In this document: one piece after another, positions 46,510 to 55,453 of the stretch
Position numbering within the stretch: the stretch's first letter is position 1
Layout: every line of letters starts with the position of its first letter
Source of the DNA: Scopulariopsis brevicaulis
Lineage: Eukaryota > Ascomycota > Sordariomycetes > Microascales > Microascaceae
DNA: 64,000 nt
Direction: 5' to 3'
NCBI GenBank assembly: GCA_017657125.1
Contig: JAGFNX010000454.1
Location: 1 to 64,000, forward strand
Made by a program: the position numbers and the translations under genes
The notes under the pieces: model-generated
Told to the model about the DNA's origin: nothing
Seen by the model: only the letters and a program-made list of their open reading frames with translations
Database searches by the model: none

Positions 46510-47903
46510 GTTCGCAGGAAAGGCTCGCGGGTGGAGGGTGGGGCTGGTACTCTGGTGGGTTGACGGGTAAGTATCCAAGGTTCTTGCTCAACCGTCGCGG
46601 TCAGGTAAACCGGCCTTTATATAGGGGTCGACAATCCGGGGTAGGTAACACCTGTCCATGTTGGATCCTCCATGCGTGAATTGGCTCGCAGGATTATGGA
46701 CCCCAGAATGGAAATTCCGATAGCCACGCCGATCCGGCCCCGAGTACTCGAAAAATTTGGCGACATTCAAATATCCCCGTGGGCTCGGTGCGTGTTCTCC
46801 GCGTCTATTTCGGGGACCTCGCTCGCTAACGCCTCCAATACCGAGATAAGTGTGGGGTAGTGCTTGATCCTTCGAGATACGCGTTGCAGACCTCCACCGG
46901 GTCGTCAGGGACGTGGAGTCGAGATCGCCAAATGCCTCAACACTAGGAGCCGCTTCCATGATAATGAAGTGATCCATCAGCGGGGACCAGTCCCCCAGGC
47001 TGGGAGCAATGATCCCTGAGCCCCACAGATGGTGGAGCTCCGGGTTGAAAGCCCTTTGCCAACTTGGTTCCTAGCATCCGGTTCGTGTCATATCCTACCC
47101 TCGCGTTCGTCTTACGCTGGCCTCCCTGCAGGTTTCGAGGATAAGGCCTACAAAGTAGCCTAACGGCGGACAGCGGTCCTGGACTATAATCACTCGCCCA
47201 TGTCTGGCCGCTCGTACCCATACAGGATGGAGTCATTTGCCGCGCTAGACATGTCTAACCTCTGGTCTCATGCCTCGTATGGATGCGTAGACTGCGGGTA
47301 AGTTCGACCATCGGGATGGAAGGGCTCATGAATCCTCGTAAGCGTCTTTCAAGGACAAGCAACAATCCGAGTTGCCTGTGAACGATATTTAGGCGTTGAT
47401 CCAGTTGGCCTGGCATTGATGTTTTCGTCCAATCAAGGTGGTGGCCCCGAGGCCAATTCCCCAGGCGAATTGGTTGACATACCCGCTGGGTAACCTGTTT
47501 AGGGACAGTAACGAGGACCGTAACGGGTACCAACGCGACGTGCGACCAGCTTTCCCACCTATATCCGTCTTTGTTCAACTAACAAGCTATACTGCTGGTT
47601 GTGTATACCCCTTAAATCCATCGTGTAGCACGTACACCTAATCGGACTAAGAAATACCTGGCCGCATTCAAATGGCGTAGAAAAAGTAGCATCCTTACGA
47701 TAACGTCTTGTTTCGAACGCTTGTCCTTCCGCCCGCGCTCTATAGCTGAGTCCCGTGACGAGTTGCGAGCTGTCAAGAGTGGAACTAGGCAACAGCCCCG
47801 ATACCTGCCCCAAACCCCTTCACCAGCGCGTCGTTCCTGCCGTCCGGCACTAACCCAGGGAACTCGTCACCTCCAATATCCAATTCTCCACCAAACAGCC
47901 GAC
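46510..47903. other. Intergenic, no gene seen
   Basis: This region lies between the divergent decayed gene and the ankyrin gene. No supported coding region was found. The frame upstream of 47904 is in phase with the ankyrin gene but has no family resemblance. Confidence 0.45.
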
Positions 47904-49286
47904 ATGTTAGCGTTCGCCAACCTCCCAAGCGACGTCATCTTCCTCATAATCGAACAGCTCGAGCGGGAGCGCGACGTTAGCTCCCTCTGCCGCACCTCGC
48001 GCGCCGTCCACCGCCTCGCGAACCCCTACTTCTGCAGTCGCCATGCTCGCCTCCACGAAGGCTGGGCTCTCTGCTGGGCTGCGCGGCACGACAGGGTCGA
48101 CACGGCGAGGCTGCTGGTCTCAGCGGGCGCGGACGTCTCTGCGCGCGTGTACGATTGGGCCTATCAGCCACCGGTCGCCATAGCGGCCAAGTATGGGAGC
48201 GTCGAGGTGACGCGGTTCCTGTTTGGAGTAGAGGGCGTGGACCCAGAGCGGACGGGCCGCGACGACATCCCGCCTTTATCCCATGCGGCGAGGGCTGGCC
48301 ACGAAGAGGTGGTGAGGCTTTACCTCGCGGACCCGCGCGTCAACCCCGGTAGGAGGAACAACGAAGGCTTCACAGCTCTCTTTTTTGCGGCCGTGGTCCG
48401 CCAGGCAAAGGTCGTCCAGCTGCTGCTCCGCGATGAGCGCGTCGATCCCTCGGTCGCTAACGACGTTGGTCGCACGCCGCTTACGAACGCCGCGGCAAGC
48501 CGACTCGACAATTCCGATGTTCTGCGGCTCCTCCTAGCCGATCCACGCGTTGACATAAATCACGCCGACCACTACGGACTCACGGCGCTACACGCGGCGG
48601 CTTTTGAGGGGAAGGCGCAGCACGTCAGCCTCCTCCTCGACGCGGGGGCCGACGTCAACGCCCGGGATAGCGTGGCGAACACCCCGCTGCACAACTGGGC
48701 AATGGGGACGGAGGAGGACGCCGACGTCCTGGCCCTGCTGCTCGCCGCCCCCGGGATAGACGTCAATGCGGCCGGCAACTTTGGCCAGACGGCGCTGATG
48801 ACCGCAGCCGATGGCCGAAAAGGCGAGAAATTGTCCCGTCTCCTGAGCGACGAGCGCGTCCGTCTAAACCCCACGAACCACGAGGGACTGACAGCCCTAA
48901 TTCTCGCAGCCCGCGCCGGAAACGACAAATGCGTGCGTCTCCTCCTAGCCCGGGATGACCTCGACGTGGACTTGGGCGCCGAGAACCAACAATACCTTTT
49001 GCACTACGCCATCCAGAGCGATTACTACATAACGGTGGAGACGCTACTGGGAGACGAGAGAGTTAGCACGCGGTACAAGGATTCGATCGGGTGGACACCG
49101 TTCCTACACGCGGTGGGGAGCGGGTGTGCCGATGTCGCGAGGCTGCTGTATGAGAGCGGGCGCTGTAGTGTCGACGATCGGGACGAACAAGGGAGGAACG
49201 CGTGGATGCTGGCGGAGGAGAATGGCTACGACGATGTGATGGACGTGTTGCTTGAGATTCAAGACAAGGCAAAGTGGCAGGAATAG
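47904..49286 (+). CDS. F-box-like/ankyrin-repeat protein
   Basis: This is a single exon of 460 residues from the ATG at 47904. It opens with an F-box-like segment (LPSDVIFLIIEQLERERDVS to HRLANPYFCSRH). About nine or ten ankyrin repeats then fill the rest, for example DVLRLLLADPRVDINHADHY, GLTALHAAAFEGKAQHVSLL and DNKCVRLLL-like units, with DERV/DPRV loops. An upstream in-frame ATG (47721) is possible but the extension looks untranslated. F-box/ankyrin proteins are an expanded, variable class in filamentous fungi; a role as a substrate adaptor in SCF ubiquitin ligases is inferred. The target is unknown. Confidence 0.8.
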   Translation: MLAFANLPSDVIFLIIEQLERERDVSSLCRTSRAVHRLANPYFCSRHARLHEGWALCWAARHDRVDTARLLVSAGADVSARVYDWAYQPPVAIAAKYGSVEVTRFLFGVEGVDPERTGRDDIPPLSHAARAGHEEVVRLYLADPRVNPGRRNNEGFTALFFAAVVRQAKVVQLLLRDERVDPSVANDVGRTPLTNAAASRLDNSDVLRLLLADPRVDINHADHYGLTALHAAAFEGKAQHVSLLLDAGADVNARDSVANTPLHNWAMGTEEDADVLALLLAAPGIDVNAAGNFGQTALMTAADGRKGEKLSRLLSDERVRLNPTNHEGLTALILAARAGNDKCVRLLLARDDLDVDLGAENQQYLLHYAIQSDYYITVETLLGDERVSTRYKDSIGWTPFLHAVGSGCADVARLLYESGRCSVDDRDEQGRNAWMLAEENGYDDVMDVLLEIQDKAKWQE

Positions 49287-49611
49287 AAGTTTCAACAATC
49301 TCTCTTGTTGCGGACTGTTGAGCGTGTTTTTGGTCGTCGGACATGGATACTGAAGACATCACGTACACGTTCGAATGACATGCCCAACAAGGCACGCAGC
49401 CAACCGGAACGCCACGAAACTGGATTCCATGCATTCATGAAAGTGATACAGGGCAGGCCACCGTAAACCACGTTTCCACGCAGGACTTATATTTTCCGTA
49501 TTGCCGTGGCAATTAGACTGCACAAGGCTTGAGGAAAACGGCCAAACAGTCAGCTGGACCAAAACCTGATCCACATTTAAACACCGGTGCTACCCATCTT
49601 TATCATGGGAA
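49287..49611. other. Convergent intergenic spacer
   Basis: This is the 3' flank of the ankyrin gene and the small secreted protein gene. Nothing else is seen. Confidence 0.45.
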
Positions 49612-50193
49612 CTAGCAAAAGCCCAAGGCGTACTTGGTAATCTCCGTCCTCCGCCCCAGGGGCCCCGACTCCTCCGTGAACGTCCCCACGAACGGGCCGT
49701 CGTTGGCGCACGCGTTGAGGATAGACTGGATATCGCCAATGAACGCCGACTGCTTAATAGTAATCTCGTTGCCATTCTGCGGAAATCCCTGATTAGTACC
49801 GGATTGCCACCCCGACAAGATGTTGTCATATGGAGAGCAGGATTTACCTTGGGGTAGATCGTGACGTGGCACTCGTTCTCGCAGCCGAGGCTGTATGACC
49901 CGCCGTTGATGGTGACCTCCTTTTCAGGGTCACCCTCCAGCTTACCGATGACCCAGTCGCAGGGCGAGCGGTCGGCCACCTCGTCGCCGTCGGCCACGCA
50001 TTGGACCTGATACGCCGTCAGTTGAAGTCTCTTGGTCGAAGAGTGCGACGGGACTTACGCCGGGCCTGCGCTTCTCGGGGGCGGCGGCGGCCTGTGTGGA
50101 TCATGTTAGTCTAGTGAATTGTGGGCTGATGGCTGTGGGTCAACGAACAAAGCCAGCCAGAGCGGCGAGGACGGAGATGTAAGCGGCCTTCAT
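49612..50193 (-). CDS. Small secreted cysteine-containing protein (effector-like)
   Basis: There are four exons, 50149-50193, 50059-50091, 49848-50006 and 49612-49788, all phase 0, giving 137 residues. Exon 1 encodes the signal peptide MKAAYISVLAALAGF. Exon 2 (11 codons) encodes a short pro-region with a Lys-Arg Kex2-type site (AAAAPEKRRPG). The mature part has six cysteines (VQC, SPC, GCENEC, NAC and a terminal GFC), enough for three disulfides, with DWVIGKLEGD and QSAFIGDIQSILN between them. No named family is recognised. Size, secretion signal, Kex2-like site and cysteine content are those of candidate fungal effectors, but many such proteins have other roles. Confidence 0.78.
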
Positions 50194-50945
50194 TCTGACT
50201 GTGTGTACTCGGTAATAGTAGTAGTGGATGAAGTGGAGAGTATGGATGTAAGTTGGAAGATCACGACTCGCTCGCGGGCTCAACGCCCTTTTTAACCCAG
50301 AGGCGGATATCCTGGAGCAAGTTGCGAACTTCAACCTGTTTTCCTAATTTAGAATGCAACGGCCCGAGGAAATCCACATCGCGATCCTTCACTACGCCAT
50401 ATCTGTTTGAGGATCGGCCGTGGGTCTCTGCCCTACACCACCTGGTCTCGCGTGATAGGGCGACTCGGAATTCCCGCATCCAGGGGGTGCGGCGCGCGGT
50501 GGAGTAATCTAGAATCCTTCGGATTGCGCCTCCCGAGTATTACTCAGTATGTAGATCGCGGCCTGATGCAAGAGCCTCGTGGTCGGGGGATGGATATCAC
50601 TCAGTTGGAACGAAGGATCCGCGAGAATGGGAACAATACGAGGTGCCACTTCCATAGCGTTCTCCAACCTGGAACGACGTGCGATATTGCACTCCATCCT
50701 TGCTGAATACAATATGAGCCGGCATTTTCATCTCCATATTCCCTTTTATGGCTACAGTTCAAGGACCTAGAATCCCGGAAAAACGCATCTGGCAATACCC
50801 GTTCTTACAAGTAGGCTTTTAGGAACGGCGAAGATGACGTCGTCCTCGGTACTTCGTGCTGTCCATAGAGGACGCCCATCCGCCTGCTAAGCTAAAGAGA
50901 ACAACGTCTCGATACGCAGATATAGCCCTCGACACATTAGTGTTG

Positions 50946-51003
50946 CCGCTGGCTGGAAGCTTGGTTCAGCTAGCAGGGCTGTATTGACGCTTCCAGCCAG
51001 CGG
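50946..51003. repeat. Perfect 15-bp inverted repeat
   Basis: The left arm CCGCTGGCTGGAAGC (50946-50960) and right arm GCTTCCAGCCAGCGG (50989-51003) are exact reverse complements around a 28-nt loop. Confidence 0.85.
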
Positions 51004-51020
51004 GAACATATGCTAAGCTT

Positions 51021-51050
51021 AAAAAAAAAAAAAAAAAAAAGAGAGAGAGA
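51021..51050. repeat. A20 run followed by (GA)5
   Basis: A run of 20 A residues passes directly into GA dinucleotides, 17 bp after the inverted repeat. Confidence 0.9.
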
Positions 51051-51233
51051 AGAGGGCCGCGATCTGCGAAAGGGTTTTCTGCGCAGCGGGGCCACGGTGC
51101 GTTGCTGACTAACGCGACAAGGCAAAATAGTTTCATTAATTGAATCTACTTACAAAAGACTATCTATCTATCTATCTATTAAGACATAAGGAAATATAGA
51201 CATCCCTCTCCGATCACCTCGGTTCCTCGGGGT

Positions 51234-52675
51234 TCAGTGAAGCTGTTCGCCCTGCCGGCCTGAGATTTCGTCGTTGGGTGCCAGATGGTCATCAACGATG
51301 ACACTCATGGGGGCGACGTAGTGGTACGAAGGGTCGCCGTCGAAGAACAGAGCGACAACCAGAGCGGACCGGACTACAAGGTGGACCTCCTCTCCGTTGA
51401 GATCCTCCTTGCGTCCCTCGCGGTATGACCAGGTGATTGTCTCCATGGGCTCCATCATGACGTTCCACCCCTCGTCCGTCGCCGACGACACGGAGAACCC
51501 CCACGCGTCCGCACACCCCTCCGGCTTCCAAGCTAACCAATGCTTAGAGGACGAGCGTAACATGTACTCAAAGACTAGGGAGATGGGCCCGAGGATACTT
51601 TGGATTCCGTGTTCCCATGATTTCGTGTCGTCCCCATTGGCGCTGAGCAGTGACGCCAGGTCCTGCATGACCTGGCGGCCCACGTCTTCTGTCAAGCGGT
51701 CCTTAACAAACCCAGATTTGCGGCATAGTATGTTGGCGGTATACCACTTCCACACATTGTAGGCAGCGTCCATGTTACTTCTTTTCCACGGCTCGTCGAG
51801 TTTCCAGCCTGCACTACAGTATTAGCTCGGAGCAACTGAGAAGGAAAGCGTGCGAAGTTTAGGATGGTAAAGGGGTTAGGAGAAATATTCGCGAGAGGGT
51901 GTCTGTGAGGGGAGGGAAGACGTGTAGACTTACCCTTGAAGGTTTCCTTCAACTCGGCGAAGTGACCCCAATCTGGGCCCATCCACTCACGTATGCGCCT
52001 AGGATCGGCGGAGAAGACGTAGTCGTGGAGTGTGTGCCAGATACGTGCGGCGCATAGATACTGCATGCGTTGGGGATCTTGGAAGATCTCACGAGCACGA
52101 GGAGTCCAGCAGAGGAGCGTATTCTGCAAGTCCGGGTCCAGGTCATCCCAGACCCTTGGTGGAGACGAACAGGGGCCGTCGGTGGAATTTAAAGTGAGGC
52201 TGCGGACGAAGTTGTCAACGTTCACCGCCGCTTTCTTCCAATTCACCGCGACGCCATTATCCAAGACTTCCAAATACGGCTCCGCGAATAATTGGTCCTG
52301 GGCCTTGGAGTGTTGATGCTGGACAAGAGGTTCGTCCAGTATCCGTTGCTGAATCTTTCGCTCGTACGTCTGGGCGGGTGCGGGTGCCTCTGCTGCCACC
52401 TCGGTCCTTGGTTCTTCAGTCTTGGTTGAACCCGTCGCCTGTGGTATCTGTTCCTGGTAACTTTGTGATTTGCCAGGATGGCGGCGTTGTGACAATAGTG
52501 GGCTGCTGGGAGTCTCTTTGGCGTGGTGTACCGCCGGCCGGCCGTCGTTTCTCGCCGTTGTTAGTTGCTCAGCCTCGGGGCCTCGAGATTGCTGGTGAGG
52601 AACTGCAGAGTCCATCGCGCAACGCTTTAGGGGCGAATAGTCGCGAGTGCAAGATCTTGATCGCTTCTTGGACAT
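51234..52675 (-). CDS. Protein of unknown function, 438 residues
   Basis: There are two exons, 51934-52675 and 51234-51808, with a 125-bp GTAAGT...TGCAG intron in frame. The ATG at 52675 (MSKKRSRSCTRDYSPLKR) is preferred; an upstream ATG at 52852 would add 59 residues. The first third is basic and Ser/Gln-rich with a possible nuclear signal (KKRSR). The folded part includes VWDDLDPDLQNTLLCWTPRA, RIWHTLHDYVFSAD, EWMGPDWGHFAEL and later HWLAWKPEGCADAWGFSV. It resembles the many lineage-specific fungal proteins with a disordered head and alpha-helical tail. I recognise no domain and assign no function. Confidence 0.65.
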
Positions 52676-54632
52676 GTCTATGGCGGAAATGGAAGAAGTA
52701 GGTGGAAAATCTTTGGTTTGGTAGATGGCCAACAAGGACATGTCAGAGGGAAGACCGGAGAGCCTGCCAGGCCAGGCGGTGGGTCTTGTAGCTTCCAGGG
52801 AATCCTTGTTTGTTGAAATCGGCAATGCTTGAATCCGGCCGCAAACAGCCATCCGACGAATGATTTGTGGCGCAGAACCATCGTCCCGTCTGGCCGCCCA
52901 TTATTGGTGTAGCCCGAGACGCCAAGACTTGAGAGCCAGGTTCTCAACGCCACATTCCAGGAATTACGATAGAACTTCCGACATGGACGGTATGAGCTGT
53001 CTGGTATGAGCTTGTTGGCATGCAGCATGCCGATGTCAGCAGGTGAGGATACGCCTTGCATGCGCACGGGCTGACCTTGCCACGCCTCTCACCCGAGCTG
53101 ATAAAACAAGCTAACGATAGGTATTAGTGCCGATATCGTCTCGATATTCAAACGAAACACTGATGAAATCGCCGGTCTGGTGAAGGGCCAGGTAACAACT
53201 GCCCAGAGCCTAGGGGGAGTTACGGGAACGGTAAGGGAGTGCGTTACAGATACAAGGGGATACATGTGTCTAACGTTCGGGCTTCTGCACAGTATCTCAT
53301 TTTGACCGGCGGTTATGGGTCAAACGCGCTATTTCAGCAGATGCTCACCACAAGTCTCGGAGATTACCTCAAGATTATCGCCTGGGAAGACATAAGAATG
53401 TAAGTCATTAGCGATGGCACTCTGGCCTACCTCGCCTATTCTTCCTGCTTGTCTAACGGTCTGACGCTGTAAAGGCAGACTGCCGTCGCGCGCGGGGCAG
53501 CGCTGTATCATGGGACCCAAGTCATTGAACCGAGACCCGAAATGGCTACAGCCAATTAGCTCCTATCATGGGCCCAACTGATGTGTATTGTGGAGGAAAG
53601 GTGCACCCACCAAGAGGGCGGAGTATCCGAGTCCGGTTTGGTTGGGTCACACATGGAGGAGCAGCTGTCAGAATGCCCGTTCGTCTTTTTTCTCGCTGTG
53701 TTAGGTGTATTTTGGTCTCCTGCATCGACACTGGAAACCAGTTGTCGCATCTATTTCCTTCGTAATTCATGCCATGTAATTTCCTCTTCTTATTCTCTTC
53801 CTTTATGACAGACATTTTCAGATAGAGGCGCCTAGCAAGATACTACAGTTTGCGCTACCACGTTGTGCGTGCTCAACATATTGGAAGAGGAGGGGGCCGT
53901 GACAAGGGCGTGCTCCGCAGTGGACGAAGGCATGACCGGTTTAGAAATTCAGTGGAAGGGCTGCTCATCGAACCTCGGCTACAGCCCGGCCGCCGGTCCG
54001 TACCCGCAGATCACGACTTGGTATATGCGGCCAGGCGGCTTCCCTACCTTGGCCCAGCAAGTCATCGGGCAGCATGTGGAAAGGATTTCCAGGGTTGGCT
54101 GTGACTACAGTCTGATATCCACTTACGGTTGTCCACGGACTAACAAGCCTGCTAGGTCCAGGAAAGGATAGTATACAAGCCAGGATAGGAGCGGGATCTT
54201 GGACCCGAGAGGGTAGAGGCCATCATCGGTGCGCGGCTTGCGGACAGATCCCTCCTGCGAGATCGAGGGGCCACGGCCAGACCAGGTAAGCCCCTAATAG
54301 ATTCCATCCCTCCGTGTCCTAACGTACGACGATACGACCCCGGGATCCATACTCTATACCAGTGCCTCGTCACACGGCCTACCAACCACTGATTGACGCG
54401 TCTTCCAGAGTACCTATTCCCGTTTCGGAAAAGAATATCCGCACCTATACCTCTCCTACGGGCTCCAGAGATCGCAACGGTATAGCTCCTCGCTGTTTGT
54501 TGTAGATTGGTCTTCCGCGTCACGGAACTAAGCGCCGGAGTTAATGGCTTCGAAAAAACTCTGTTCAAGCATTTTCAATTTTTCTCGGTGGGTCCGGGCG
54601 GTGAAGTGCGCTGCACGGGCCATATCTCCAAG

Positions 54633-54639
54633 TATAAAA
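54633..54639 (+). promoter_or_regulatory. TATA box (TATAAAA)
   Basis: TATAAAA lies 53 bp before an ATG at 54686, followed by a CT-rich stretch typical of fungal transcription starts. Confidence 0.45.
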
Positions 54640-54685
54640 CCTCAGACACCCTCTGCTCCTTTGGTTTTTTCTTCTTTCTTTCTTC

Positions 54686-54877
54686 ATGTCGACTTTACTT
54701 CAGTAAGCCACCCCCTACCTTCGAATCCACGCTCACTGGCACTCTCCCGCCGTTGTGATGCTGCTTTTGCTTCCAACCTCGACGCAGAATGCTAACAACC
54801 ACCCCAGGAGAATCATTTCTATAGTAATCGACCTCTTCTTGGTTTCCCAAAGAAGCCACAGATCCCACCCTGGTTGA
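54686..54877 (+). CDS. Candidate tiny spliced gene, 28 residues
   Basis: Five and two-thirds codons are followed by a textbook fungal intron (54703-54807: GTAAGC donor, GCTAAC branch site, CCCAG acceptor). A second exon continues to a TGA at 54875-54877. The peptide would contain a short hydrophobic stretch (RIISIVIDLFLV). The splice signals and TATA box are convincing, the coding potential is not. It may instead be the first part of a longer spliced gene or a non-coding transcript. Confidence 0.25.
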
Positions 54878-55453
54878 TGAAACGATCCCCCGGCGCCCTT
54901 GAGTGAAACTTTGGACTGCCCTGGTCCTCGGTTGGCTCCCGCACTGTCTGCAAAGATGGCGGCCTTGCTTAAGTGCTTGGCTGTATAGGGAGTGGTGATG
55001 ATCTCGTCCCTGCTTCTCGGTCTGTCCTTTGTGGCGCGAGGGCGGGGTGGGTGCTGGGGGTGTCTGACAGGCCTATCTTTTTTTTTTCATTGCCTTCTTG
55101 GGCTTGTCCCAGGATGCGAAGGAGAAATAAAGTTGAACGTGTATGTGCTGCCCGAAGCGCAGTTTCGCTTTGCGTGACGCGTCACACTCGCGTTCGTTGA
55201 CCCTGTGGGTCCTCTCTCTTGTGCGCGATGCAGCGACGAAGAAAATATAAAATATTAGAGATTCAGGTTATGCTGTCATCCTCATTACATCAGGCGGCGC
55301 CCGTAACGTGCCAACTGGAATACAAACACATCCATCCTTCACCCAGCTTCCCACGCGTCAAGGTGTAAAATCGTCATTAAAGACCGCTGAGAATGTAAAG
55401 TCAGAAACATTCAACTACACCGCCTTCCCCCATACACTCTCCTAAACCACTCC

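Larger units (their letters stand above)
50194..51233. other. Intergenic region with inverted repeat and microsatellites
   Basis: This stretch contains a 15-bp inverted repeat at 50946-51003, a run of 20 A residues followed by GA repeats at 51021-51050, and a TATC repeat at about 51161-51178. No gene is supported. Confidence 0.5.
52676..55453. other. Intergenic region with one small candidate unit
   Basis: About 2.8 kb without a clear protein gene. It contains a TATA box, an intron-like segment and a possible 28-codon frame at 54633-54877. Frames up to 138 codons elsewhere match nothing known to me. Confidence 0.45.

Noticed and set aside
44285..47903. Repeat-induced point mutation as the proven cause of decay
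   Set aside because: Some stops fit C-to-T change, but the insertion-type frameshifts do not, and I cannot compute the dinucleotide indices needed.
53850..54171. Overlapping 84- and 102-codon frames
   Set aside because: No recognisable content and no supporting splice or promoter signals.
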